From contig CM036162.1 of the NCBI GenBank assembly GCA_020631735.1, positions 93,482,401-93,546,400 of the forward strand: a stretch of DNA of 64,000 nucleotides, read 5' to 3'. Under the pieces are notes generated by a model, which saw nothing but the letters and a program-made list of their open reading frames with translations, searched no databases and had not been told where the DNA came from. Position 1 is the stretch's first letter. Every line of letters begins with the position of its first letter. Shown here piece after piece: positions 53,735 through 64,000 of the stretch. A program made the position numbers and the translations under genes. This DNA is from Saccharum officinarum. Taxonomy: Eukaryota > Streptophyta > Magnoliopsida > Poales > Poaceae.

Positions 53735-54816
53735 TGTCGGGTATCAAAATACCAGGGCACCCAACAGACAGGGAAATACGGCACCCTTACGATCGCCAAA
53801 GCCCCATCGTAGGGCCCCCCAGCAAAGTCGACTCACCGAAAGCGCGGACAGCATGTCAGTCGCTTGTGGCACGAATGACAAACTCCATCCCACCCGAGCC
53901 TTGCGGAGAGGTCACGAGCGAGATGAACGCCTCGGGCAACATTTCTCTGTCTCGCCCGAGCCCCCGCGGTGTCATCAAAAGCGCTCGACCCCCTCAGCTT
54001 ACTTCCGCTTCACCCGAGGGACACGTGTAACCCTCTGGCAAGACAGTGAGCCACGGGGACACCCCAACCATGACACCCACTCCCACCGATGGGACGGACG
54101 TGACTGTGCACAGTCAACAGGAGCACGGAAACCACACCCTGACCCAACATGACCCCGGTCATTCCACCACGACGACATTCATACCTCTATAGCGACAGAG
54201 GTAACGATCACTATACCACCTAACCCCCTCTCAACGCAAATATGGGCGCCTATGTCGCCCGTCCTCAATGGCACAGAGGCGCATAGGACAAGACATGGCC
54301 ACAGAACGATGCACCAGCAGACGGAGAGGCCAAAAGATTAATGCCTGTTGCATCTCTGCGCTACAGGAGAACTGTTCCCACCGGATAAGGAGGAAGACAG
54401 CCACACCCGAGGCCACCTTTTGTTTTTTTTCTCTTTCATTTTTTTACCTCTTTACCATGAATATAACCCGAGCCCTCTCCTTAGAAGCTATAAAAGGGGA
54501 GGCAAGGGGCCACAACAGAAAAGGAGAAGGAGAGCAATCAACGAGAGTTCACCGCAATCAAACACTCACACATCCACGAACCACCCCTCACAAGAGACCT
54601 GGGATCCGCTCCCTCTCTCGAAAGCTTGTAACCCCTACTACGAGCACTCCGGTGCAAGGCAACACGACCAGCAGCAAAACCCACTGGACGTAGGGTTATT
54701 CATGCCCGAACCAGTATACATCCTTGTGTTCGCTTTGCACACCATCCAGGTCTAGACGCGCAGATACAAATTTACTCGTCGCTCTGTTTAGACCCCCGAT
54801 TCTCTAGACACCGACA
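53735..54816 (+). repeat. 5' LTR (1082 bp)
   Basis: TG/CA-ended LTR with a TATAAAAG box at 54489-54496 in promoter position and a GGGGCACGAC-free, GC-rich U3. Confidence 0.85.
54489..54496 (+). promoter_or_regulatory. TATA box of the LTR
   Basis: TATAAAAG about 330 bases before the LTR end, followed by a purine-rich leader (GGGGAGGCAAGGGG). Confidence 0.65.
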
Positions 54817-54817
54817 G

Positions 54818-54836
54818 TTGGCGCGCCAGGTAGGGG
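54818..54836 (+). other. Primer-binding site
   Basis: TTGGCGCGCCAGGTAGGGG, one base after the LTR end. The priming tRNA is not tRNA-Met. I cannot assign it with confidence. Confidence 0.75.
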
Positions 54837-54872
54837 AACTTCTGTGCGTCACGATCCATCTCCTAGGTCTCG

Positions 54873-55091
54873 ATGGCCAACCCTCGCATCTGCTTCTCCC
54901 TAGGCTCCCATGGCCGGTTCAGAAACATAGATTTCCTCTGCACGGAAGTAGACAACGATCTGGTCCTTCTTCCCCCTTCCGTCGACATCGACGCCATCTC
55001 CGAGGCCCTCGAGAACGACCATCCAGGAAGTTCCCAGGGCAAAACGACGCAGGCCGGTAAGCCGCACAACCACAGGAAGGCCCATGGCTAG
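54873..55091 (+). pseudogene. Possible gag start remnant
   Basis: A 72-codon frame beginning MANPRICFSLGSHGRFRNID lies 37 bases after the primer-binding site, where gag begins in relatives. It then stops. No zinc knuckle or capsid motif is visible. Confidence 0.35.
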
Positions 55092-56055
55092 TCTTCGACT
55101 ACAATTCATCTTGATTCATCTACGGGGGAGATTCTCACAGATCTACTGACTCACCATGCGTAGGCTATCGCGGAAGTACTCGCGACCACTGAGACAGCCT
55201 CTAGCACCAGCTCCGACGAGGATGACGGCGGTTGGGCCAGCGTCGACTTCTCCGGCTCGACGACCCGGGGGCTCTACGTCGTTTCGTCGGTATCTGTGAC
55301 TACCTCCTCTATGATGGTGACTCCGATGACGGCAGCTACGAGCTCACGTGGCCGTAACACCGGAGGGTGAAGGCTGCGCATGGCGTCGACACGCCACGGC
55401 CGGTAGATCACCGCATCACCCCCTGTCCAAGATCTATTATTTTGTTCGAATACAATCTGTTCGTGCGTATGAAATCTTTGCACATTATCCGCAGTAATTT
55501 ATTTCCTTGCTTACGTGTTGAATCATGAGTTAAATTATCAGCGATAATTATGTAATACGTTTTCGCCCTTTACGGTCCGTTACGACGCGGAGTTCAAAGG
55601 CTGGCCCACGAAGGGTTCGACAGCCGCTTGGAGTCACCCGAGTGAGGGATGGCGTGAGAAGGGGCACACTAGCGGCCAGCACCCAGACGCGCTGAGCGTC
55701 ATGAGCCTTCTCGAGCCATGTTCAAGTCGAGGCCGGTTTAAAGTTCGGGAGCTTTTTTCTGAAAAAAGGCAACGAGCCCTCGGGGACGATCGAACGACCC
55801 TGGGAACTCCCCAAACCAACCGTCAGGAAGTTTTGAAGCCGGTCACTAGCTTACCTCCATCAGATCCCCGCAAACGGGAACAAGGGCTTCACTTGAACCG
55901 ACTTGATTGTAACTCAACAGGCACCACGGCTCGATCCTACGAGGGATGTCGTGGCGTTGCCCAAACCCTCCTCTTTGCGAAAAAGATGCGTGAGGGATAT
56001 GCTAACAAAGCCACTTAACCGGGCCCACACACAAGCAGAGATTTCGGAGGACCTA

Positions 56056-56275
56056 GGGGCAGAAATGTCTGACCCATGAACAAACTCTCTCGAGCATCCC
56101 GACGGGCCTACGACCCTAGGCATAGGTAGGAGCATCTGACCCCTCCTCGGGGCATGGGACCCAGGGGCAGAAATGTTTGACCCGTGAGCGAACTCTCCCG
56201 AGCATCTTGGCGAGCCTACGGTCCTAGGCGATGGCAGAGGCATCGATAAGAACGCATCTGACCCCGCCTCGAGAC
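56056..56275. repeat. About 108-bp tandem duplication
   Basis: GGGGCAGAAATGT followed by CTGACCC/TTGACCC, then CTCTC(T/C)CGAGCAT, CCTACG and a CATCTGACCCC ending, begin at 56056 and 56164. Confidence 0.75.
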
Positions 56276-56499
56276 ACGAGAAACAGCTACACCTAAACAT
56301 TCGATCGATCTGTCAAAAGCCATGAAAGCTACGCACACACAAGTCTGTTCCTCCCCAAAAATCATCAACGAGCAAAGTCTCGGCGACATCACCGACCGCC
56401 ATTATTGATCAACCAAGGCAAAACGATGGGAATGGGGAAACAAAATGAACACGACAATGATCGGACGAACTGTTCTCTTAGATAATAAGCTATTTTACA

Positions 56500-57100
56500 T
56501 TTTAGGGGAAGGGAGGAGTCCTAGACTAAGCCTACAGGTCCTCGTTGAGGACCTGGTCCGCAAGGACTAGGGCAGCAATGATGTTCGCCACTGGTTCAGA
56601 GCCCTAGAGGAGGTCCTCTTAGTCTCCCAGCCCCTCCCCCATCGGGAAGCCTTCAACGTCCTGGAGCTCTATGTCTATGGCCGCCTAGGCCATCGTCAGC
56701 GCAATGGCCGCTCCTCGATGGACGCCGCACTCGATTGCCGCCCGGATCAGCACCCCCGCACTGAGGAGGCGCTCCTCCCGATGCCCTGTTGGAGTTTGCA
56801 CAAAGTCCGCCAGGACGTCGGCGGCACTACAGAGGGACTCCACCTCTGCAAGTAGCTCTGCTCAAAACAAATACCGAGCATCAGACATTACATCGGCTAA
56901 AGAACGAAATGAGGAGACAAAAGATCGCTTACCTGCGCACAAACGGTCGGATTTCGTTCGCTGTGAACGGGCGAGCGCCGCCTCCTCCTCTAGAGAAGTC
57001 ACTGCCGCCTTGACGGTAGCCAACTCCTTCTGGGCCTCCTGGAGTAGGGTAGGAACACCCTAAGACAGCGCGTTCTGGGCCTGCCCATACCTGGACGTGG
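56500..57100 (-). pseudogene. Antisense, spliced coding remnant inside the LTR element
   Basis: On the minus strand, after an acceptor-like CGTCCAG near 57093, the frame reads YGQAQNALS, a TAG where Gln is likely, then GVPTLLQEAQKELATVKAAV, a heptad-rich coiled coil, and AALARSQRTKSDRLCA to a donor (CAG|GTAAGC) near 56934. A second piece reads AELLAEVESLCSAADVLADF, then an HREERLLSAGVLIRAAIECG segment and, past stops, EPVANIIAALVLADQVLNED. Coding bias and splice sites suggest a real former gene on the strand opposite to the element. Antisense extra frames are known in Tat/Ogre gypsy elements. I infer this is one, now broken. Confidence 0.55.
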
Positions 57101-57599
57101 AGGCGACGCCAAGATTAAGGCGATGATGGCGTGAGGGTGCCCCGTCCCCCTCCCTAGCGTACCCACGTAGGAGCCCTTGGAAGAGTCATCGTACTCTATG
57201 ACGATGGCTAAGGTGGCAAGAAAAGAAAGAAAGCAGGGACAAAGATACCAGGGTCAGGCACCATGGCCTGGGTTATAAAGGGCCCTAGGGACGCCTCTCG
57301 ACTCCCATGGCATTCAATACGTCGCTCATTCACCCAACTGCCCCACCGTCTCCCAAGGGAGCTGTGTCGGTCTCATGCCACACCTCGGGAAGGTGAACCG
57401 TTCTCGCAAACAGTTCACAGCCCATTTAATCATGGCAATGGAACCGTGTGAAAGGGCAACCGACTACGCGCCAGTCACCCAACTCCCCAAGATTGTGAAA
57501 AACTGGGAACCCCTACCTTCCCATGCACCGGAACACGAAGCGTCACAACAGCAACTGCTCGGCGTGACCCCTCGTCTTCCCTAGGTGGACCCACTCGCT

Positions 57600-58045
57600 C
57601 GATTCTAAGCCCTTGAAGGGATAACTCATCCCTCCAAGGCCTCGGAGGCTACACCCAGATGACGAGGGCCCACGTATACCCTCTCTTCTACTAAAGAGCG
57701 CAAGGGAAACAATACGACAGTAGAGAGGTCATCCGGTCAGTCCCTTGCAACGCACGGGGGCTCGAGGGCTTCTCTCGCATCCTGACCTAGCGAATGGTCA
57801 AAGCCAAGGGCTTGGGGGCTCCTTACCCATCCCGCGGTCATACGAAAAACAACATACTCGCTCAATTAAAAGCCTTTAAAGGGATAACTCATCCCTCCAA
57901 GGCCTCGGGGGCTACACCCACCGGATGCGCTCGCGTGCACACACCGGACAGTCCTCTTCTAACACCAAAAACAAAAACTACCCACGGTCACTTGTTCTTA
58001 AGCCTCTGAAGGAGTGCTCCACTCCTCCACAGGCTCGGGGGCTAC
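57600..58045. repeat. Repeated polypurine-tract-like motifs before the 3' LTR
   Basis: GGGATAACTCATCCC with CAAGGCCTCGG(A/G)GGCTACA occurs at about 57618-57655 and 57881-57918. A variant ending GGCTCGGGGGCTAC (58032-58045) abuts the LTR. Each unit has a small hairpin followed by a G-rich tract. Related GGGGGCTCGAGGGCTT and CTTGGGGGCTCC lie between. Confidence 0.75.
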
Positions 58046-58418
58046 TATCGGGTATCAAAATACCAGGGTACCCAACAGACGGTGAAATATGGCACCCTAT
58101 ATGATCGCCAAAGCCCCATCATAGGGGCCCCAGTAAAGTCGACTCACCGAAAGCGCGGATAGCATGTCAATCGCTTGCGACATAAATGACAAACTCCATC
58201 CCACCAGAGCCTTGTGGAGAGGTCTCGAGCGAGATGAGCACCTCGGGCGACATTTCTCCGCCTCGCCCGAGCCCCCGCGACGTCATCAAAGGCGCCCGAC
58301 CCTCTCAGCTTACTTCCAACTCGCCCGAGGGACACGTGTAACCCTCTGGCAAGATGGTAAGCCACGGGGACCCCCCAACCACGGCACCCACTCCCATCGA
58401 TGGGACGGACATGACCGT
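58046..58418 (+). repeat. 3' LTR, first 373 bp
   Basis: Aligns with 53735 onwards (GGGTATCAAAATACCAGGG, ACTCACCGAAAGCGCGGA, CTCCCA(C/T)CGATGGGACGGAC). It stops at ACCGT where the next element begins. Confidence 0.9.
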
Positions 58419-60330
58419 TGAAAGCCCAAGTTTAGTTTTGGTAATTAATGATAACAAGTTGCTAATGCCATTGTGTCAAGTGAATGGAGTTAGGCATAGC
58501 AACATATGTGATGAAGGAACAAGGAGCATGATGGTGCATGGATATGAAATGATGATCATGGTGGAGATGCACATGAAATGATGATCATGGTGATCAAGCA
58601 TGAGGAGATGGACATGGAACATAGGGATCAAGGCAAAGGTATAATCATAGGGTTTGCTTTTGCCGGTCTAAGATGAGTAGAGAAGTGATTGACCGGGTTT
58701 ATGATTGATAGCCGACTATCAAGAGGGGCAATCACGGTTAGCTCGTGAATCAAGTACTACTAGGTCATCATCTTGAGCATATACATTAGGATCTAGTAGA
58801 GGGCTAACATAACACCTTGAAAAAAGATTGTGAAAATTCTAACACACATGCACACGATGGTGTACACTTGGTGGTGTTAGCACATTAGCGAAGGCGGCGG
58901 AGTTTGAGCGGTAAGCGAGCACGGGATTCAGGCATTTTCGAGGAAATGAAATGCCTATTTTTCATTGCGCCGGAGGTGAGAAAAGGTGGCGAAAGTCCAG
59001 AGTGTTTATCTCTAAAAAAACTCCAACCGAACGCTGGACCGGACACGGTCTAGGGTGGACCTACGCGTCCGGTCAGTTCAAACCGCAGACAGAGACCCAC
59101 GCGTGAAGGTCACGGACCGATGCGTCCGATCCCTTGCAGATCCGGAGCGTCTGGTCACACTCCCAGTGGGCAGCACGTGTCTCAGTGCCGATCGGAAACG
59201 GTGGCACGTCCGGTCACGTGCGACCGGACGTGTCGGATCACGTGAGGAGCTCTTTAGACTTCAATCGGACATCGGGTGCAGCGCGTCCGGTCAAACGGTG
59301 TAGCGCTTCCGGTCACGACAATGGCTCTCTCTAACGTGCACTGTTGTTGTTTGTCCTATAGTGACCGGATGTGTTCGGTCACCCTGACCGGTGCGTCCGG
59401 TCATCATGATTTTCACTACGTTGTCTTGTAACGACTTGTTGCTTACCCCTTCGCTATAAATAGATGGTGGCTGGGTTTGGGGTGCTTGCTCTTGACTCTT
59501 TAAACACTTGAGACATACTTTGAGCTAGAGCACTTCCCCTCTACTCATCTCCTTGCTTGGTTGCATACTCTAGAGAGATTGAGTGAGATTCAAGTACATT
59601 GCATTGAGAGTTGCATCTAGTGGCACTTGATTCTTGAGTTTGTTGTGGATTATTTGTTACTCTTGGGTGTTTCCCGATGCCCTAGATGGCTTGGAGCAGT
59701 GGTGGTGTTGAGCTCGTGATTAGAGATTGTTTCGAGCCTCACCAAGCGATTGTGAGGGGTTCTTGAGCCTTCCCCATGGGAGTTCGTGAATTGGCTACTC
59801 TAGTGGAGCTCATAGCTTGGAGGATCCCCATTTTATGAGTGGATGTGCGGCACCCACTGAGGGTTCAACTCTTGATAGTTGATTAGCTCGTGATCCATCA
59901 AGTGGGTGCATCGCCACAACGAGGAGTAGCTTGCCGGGAAACAAGTGAACCTCGGTAAAAATTCTTGTGTCATCCCTTGCCAAGGATTCTCATTATGATT
60001 GTGTGTGATTGATTCTTTGGATACATCTCATCTCTACACCGTCGGTATAAGAATCAATTCACTTCCCTTTTACATTCATGCACTATATTTTGTCTAGTGT
60101 GCTTAGAGTAGTTTGTATCACTTAGGGGTAATTAGTTTAGAGACTTAACTTTGTTGGTGTGACCTAGAGATCATAGCCTTGCACTAGAATTATATTTGTG
60201 GCTTGCATAAAAGTAGTTGAGCTGGTGCTAGAATTAGCTTCACCATCTTATATACTAACTTTGTTGTTTAGTGAATCTTGTAGAAAATTTAAATAGGCTA
60301 TTCACCCCCTCTAGCCATTTGGACCTTACA
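58419..60330 (+). repeat. 5' LTR of the second SIRE-type element (1912 bp)
   Basis: Its beginning (TTTTGGTAATTAATGATAAC) and end (TATTCACCCCCTCTAGCC) parallel the LTR at 19400. A thin, worn version of the GCGTCCGGTC array lies at 59035-59405 (three exact copies, others mutated), upstream of TATAAATAG at 59455. Confidence 0.9.
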
Positions 60331-60332
60331 AG

Positions 60333-60344
60333 TGGTATCGGAGT
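60333..60344 (+). other. Primer-binding site (tRNA-Met type)
   Basis: TGGTATCGGAGT, two bases after the LTR, as in the gag-only element. Confidence 0.85.
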
Positions 60345-60397
60345 TGAGGCACCGTTTATTTAAGGCTTAACAACCTACGGTGAATAAGAAAGGGCTC

Positions 60398-62465
60398 AAT
60401 TAAGCTTGCACATCAACAACACCAAGAAGACACCTCACTTTGATGGCACAAATTATGCATATTTGAAGGTTAAGATGATCGCACACCTTAAGTCAATCAA
60501 TAGAGAAGTGTGGAAGGTCACCAAAACCAAATTTGAGGTTGCTAATCCGGAAGCACCTACACCGGTGGAGGAGAAGAAGCTCTAATGCAATGACATTGCC
60601 ATTAGTGCTCTTCATGAGGCACTAGATGACAAGATCTTTGAGCAAGTGAAGAACATTGAGATTGCTCATGATGCATGGGCAAAACTTAAGGAAACATATG
60701 AAGGCACCAAAGGCACCAAGACCGCCAAAGTGTACATTCTACATGAAAAGTTCTCTAGCTTCAAGATACAAGAAGATGAGAGTGTGTCGGAGATGTTTCA
60801 TAGATTGCAAGTCATTGTGAATGAGCTCAAGGCACTTGGTAGGAGGTCAAGGACAATCAATTATCCATGAAGTTCTTGAGAAGCTTACCCAAGAGGTTTG
60901 ATATGTTGATCACCGTACTTATGAGGACAACATCGAAAGATTCAACTCCTCACCAAGTATTCTAAGAAGTGATGACCGATGATTCCTATAGAGAAGATGA
61001 TGAGAAGGAGGAGTTGGTCAAGAAGAAGAAGGAAAGTAAGAAGAAGGATGATGACAAGAAGAAATGTGTGGCATTCAAAGCCACCTCATCCAAGGATAAG
61101 TCCAAGATTGAATCATCAAGTGATAAAGATTCAAGCTCTTGTGTTAGTGATGATATTGATGAGAAAATGGCTCTTTTTGTCAAGCAATTTGGTAAATTCA
61201 TGAAGAATAAATGTTATCATGCAAGGAGAAGGAAGAACTAATCCAAGAAGAATAAGCAAACTATGAGATGCTTTAGATGTCATAGCAAGGACCATCTCAT
61301 CGCCAAGTGCCCTTATGATAGTGATGATGAAGATGCTATCAAGAAGGAGAGGAAGAAGCAAAAGAAGAAGCAAGAAAAGGAGAGCTCTCATAAGAAGAAG
61401 AATGATTCTCATGTTGCTATATAGGATAGTGATGATTCCTCAAGTGATGATGAGGATGACAACAAGAGCAAGAAGAAGGGACATGCAAGCATTGCTATCC
61501 AAGAGAAGGTCTCCCTCTTCGATACTCCATCGTGCTTCATGGCTAAGGCCACTAAGGTATCATCCAACGATGAGAGTAATCATGATAGTGCTAGTACTAG
61601 TGATAGTGATGATGATGATGATCTAACTAAAGACGAACTAATCACTATGCTAGAAGATTGCACTCAATATTTTAAAGAATCTAGAAAGGAGTGCAAGGGC
61701 TTGCTTAAGGATAAGAAAAACCTCATGCAAGAACTTGATGAGCTTAGGGCATATTATGAGAGTCTAAGGGTAGACCATAAGAAGCTTTAAAAGTCTCACT
61801 CTAAGCTTGAAGAAGTTCATTCCTCTCTAGTTGAAAAATGTGAAAATATGCCAACTAATATTGAGAAAGCTAAAACTTGCAACATAGACATATCATGTGA
61901 TATAATTAATAAATCTTTTCATAAGCCTATTGTTGTTGCTCCCACTAACCCTTCATGTAGCTCATCTACATCATCCTCATCTAGTAGTGACGGTTTCACT
62001 TGTGACTCCACACTAATAGTTAAGAATGAAAATCTCAAGAAGGAGGTAAAAGAGCTCAATCACACCTTAGCCAAGGCTTATGGTGGTGAGGACCGCTTGC
62101 TTATGTGCTTGGGTAGCCAAAGAGCTTCTCTCTACAAAGAGGGATTGGGCTATAGCCCCAAGAAAGGCAAGACCGCTTTCGCTCCTTACAAGACTCGTTT
62201 TGTGAAGAACAATGGTAGCTATTGCAAAAGTTACAAGCAAGTTGGTCATATAGAGCAACATTGCATGAACAAGAAATCCAATGCTAATATATCCTCAATT
62301 AAGCTTGATTCTTTCTATATGCTTACCAAGGGTACTAATGGTGTTCATGCTAAGTTCATTGGTATACCATGGATGGGCTCAAAGAAGAAAGCCATTTAGG
62401 TACCAAAGAGCTTGGTCACTAACCTTGGAGGACCCAAACAAGTTTGGGTACCTCAAAAGAATTGA
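60398..62465 (+). pseudogene. gag: gag of the second SIRE-type element, broken
   Basis: The UBN2-type capsid domain is readable (TPHFDGTNYAYLKVKMIAHL near 60430, then DDKIFEQVKNIEIAHDAWAK at about 60628). A frameshift near 60841 and stops at 60583, 61239, 61422 and 61788 interrupt it. The zinc knuckle is CFRCHSKDHLIAKC at about 61270. A Lys/Asp/Ser-rich region and coiled coil follow, then a second motif CKSYKQVGHIEQHC at about 62223, with Ser in place of the second Cys. The end is GGPKQVWVPQKN at about 62432. It is longer and better matched to canonical SIRE gag than the gag at 21961. Confidence 0.9.
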
Positions 62466-62499
62466 TCTTATCTTGTAGGTCAATTACAAAGCCGGAGAA

Positions 62500-64000
62500 A
62501 GGCATTGGGTGCTTGATAGTGGGTGCACTCAACATATGACCGGGGACTCTTGTATGTTCAAATCAATTGATACAAGTCAAAATGGTGGTTTTGATTCTAT
62601 TACTTTCGGCCACAACAAGAAAGGCAAGGTCAAGGGGCTTAGCAAAATTGTGATCTCAAATGACATGAGCATATCTAATGTCTTGCTAGTTGAGAGCTTG
62701 GATTTCAATCTTTTGTCGGTGGCACAACTTTGTGATCTTGGCTTCAAGTGCATATTTGGTAGTGATGATGTTGAGGTCATTAGTGTTGATGGATCAAATT
62801 TGATATTTAAAGGATTTAGACATGGTCGCTTATACTTGGTTGACTTCAATGATAATGAGACACAATTGACATCATGTTTGCTTAGCAAATCTAGTATGTG
62901 TTGGTTGTGGCATAGAAGGCTTGGTCATGTTGGAATGAAGCAATTGAATAAACTTTTGAGGCATGACTTAGTTAGAGGATTGAATGATGTCACCTTTAAG
63001 AAGGATAAACCTTGTAGTGCTTGTCAAGCCGGTAAACAAGTTGGAAATGCACATTCTAGTAAGAATGAAATGAGCACTTCTAAGGCATTTGAGTTATTGC
63101 ACATAGACTTGTTTGGGCCAACAACATACACTAGCATTGGTGGCAACAAGTATGGTTTTGTGATTGTTGATGACTACACTAGATATACTTGGGTGTTCTT
63201 TCTCTATGACAAAAGTGATGTCTATGATCTATTCAAGTCTTTTGTCAAGAGGGTTCAAAATGAGTTTGAAACCACTATAAAAAAAGATTAGAAGTGACAA
63301 TAGTAGTGAGTTTAAGAACATAAGAATTGAAAATTTATGTGATGATCTTAGTATTAGACATTAATTCTCTCCAACATACACACCCCAATCCAATGGTGTA
63401 GTTGAAAGAAAGAATAGAACCTTAATTGACATGGCTAGATCAATGCTAAGTGAATACAATGTTAGTCATTTCTTTTGGAGTGAAGCCATCAACACAACAT
63501 GCTATTGTAGCAATCATCTCTATTGCCATAGGAAGCTTGGGAAGACACCATATGAGCTATTAAATGGAAGAAAGCCCAACATTGCATACTTTAGAGTGTT
63601 TGGTTGCAAATGATATATTCTCAAGAAAGGCACTAGATTGAGCAAGTTTGACAAGAAATGTGATAAAGGGTTGTTACTTGGTTATTCTACCACAAGTAAA
63701 GCATATAGAGTTTGGAATCTCATAAATGACACCTTGGAAGAAGTTCATGATGTTGAGTTTGATGAAACCCAAGGATCTCAAAATGAAGTTCAAAACCTTG
63801 ATAATGTGAGAGGAGATCAATTGTCAGATGCAATGAAGAACATGGACATTAGTAATATAAGGCCGATGCAAGTTGATGATGATGGTGACATACATATGAT
63901 TAATCAAGATGTGCAAATTGATACAAATCAAGCAAGCTCAAGTGGTACTCATGATGAAGCTCAAGATCAAGGTCAAGAAAGTGGAAGCAATCAACTCTCA
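62500..64000 (+). pseudogene. pol: pol of the second SIRE-type element: protease, GAG-pre-integrase, integrase
   Basis: Starting WVLDSGCTQHMTG (62500-62538), with the DSG aspartic protease active site. GAG-pre-integrase follows with the HHCC zinc site (HRRLGHVGMKQLNKL and CSACQAGK). The integrase core shows the first two acidic residues (HIDLFGP near 63100, VDDYTRY near 63168) and the third Glu in GVVERKNRTL near 63405, so DDE is complete. A one-base frameshift at about 63288, TAA at 63362 and TGA at 63611 disrupt it. The last 400 bases encode the variable linker before reverse transcriptase, which lies outside the window. Confidence 0.93.

Larger units (their letters stand above)
53735..58418 (+). 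mobile_element. LTR element with gypsy-like PBS, non-autonomous, 3' LTR split by a copia insertion
   Basis: The 5' LTR is 53735-54816 (TGTCGGGTATC...ACACCGACA). TTGGCGCGCCAGGTAGGGG, a primer-binding-site form seen in grass Tat-type gypsy elements, begins at 54818. The 3' LTR starts at 58046 (TATCGGGTATC) and is cut after 373 bases at 58418 by a SIRE-type element. The 3.2-kb interior has no readable pol. It keeps a possible gag start (MANPRICFSLGSHGRFRNID, 54873) and an antisense coding remnant at 56500-57100. The two LTR copies differ at many sites, so this element is clearly older than the one at 19.4 kb. Confidence 0.85.
58419..64000 (+). mobile_element. SIRE-type Ty1-copia element, 5' part, decayed, runs off the window
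   Basis: The 5' LTR at 58419-60330 (TGAAAGCCCAAG...GGACCTTACA) is followed by the primer-binding site at 60333, gag with a CCHC knuckle, protease and integrase. Reverse transcriptase would follow after 64000. Stops and frameshifts are scattered from gag to integrase, so it is not functional here. It is inserted in the 3' LTR of the preceding element. ACCGT (58414-58418) should recur after its 3' LTR, outside the window. Confidence 0.93.

Noticed and set aside
60986..61412. Minus-strand Ser/Leu-rich frames in the second SIRE element
   Set aside because: They are shadows of the Lys/Asp/Ser-rich gag region on the plus strand.

Overview
The window is nuclear DNA from a grass, most likely a panicoid (Sorghum/Saccharum/Miscanthus/Zea-like). 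I infer this from the GT-AG interrupted genes, a CNL-type resistance gene, long-LTR SIRE-type Ty1-copia elements, a CACTA element with 'TTTGCCGAGTGC' subterminal repeats, and many grass MITEs. The species cannot be fixed from the sequence. Most of the window is transposable elements, often nested. Only a few host genes are readable and several of these are broken.

Layout. 0-7 kb: two related genes of eIF3g type (CCPY zinc knuckle plus RRM) at 1.85-2.35 and 6.17-6.78 kb, with an intact two-exon gene for a small membrane-anchored protein of unknown role between them on the minus strand. 7-13 kb: a Stowaway-like MITE, a decayed copia reverse transcriptase/RNase H, and two old SIRE-like LTRs. 13.3-36.16 kb: a decayed CACTA element. 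Its transposase gene is split by a 5.1-kb LTR (15604-31017, TSD TGTGA), which is itself split by a complete, young LTR element (19400-29688, TSD GGCAC). That young element carries a gag-like gene but no pol.

36.2-50.3 kb: host-derived sequence. It holds two decayed copies of the small gene, each next to the 3' end of an NLR gene copy, and one long NLR pseudogene (50233 to 43598, minus strand) with a stop just after the P-loop lysine. It also holds LINE and Helitron traces. 50.3-53.7 kb: local tandem duplications and MITEs, including two copies of one MITE in opposite orientation 95 bp apart. 53.7-64.0 kb: an LTR element with a gypsy-like primer-binding site, no readable pol and an antisense coding remnant. 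Its 3' LTR is interrupted by a second SIRE-type copia element that runs off the window end.

How it fits together. The order of insertion can be read from the target duplications: CACTA first, then the 5.1-kb LTR, then the gag-only element. The gag-only element has nearly identical LTRs, so it moved recently. Because it lacks protease, integrase and RT, those must have come from an autonomous SIRE-type partner such as the kind seen, in broken form, at 58.4-64 kb. The strongest candidates for something little described are this gag-only element, the dense GCGTCCGGTC array in its LTR promoter region, and the antisense coding remnant in the 53.7-kb element.
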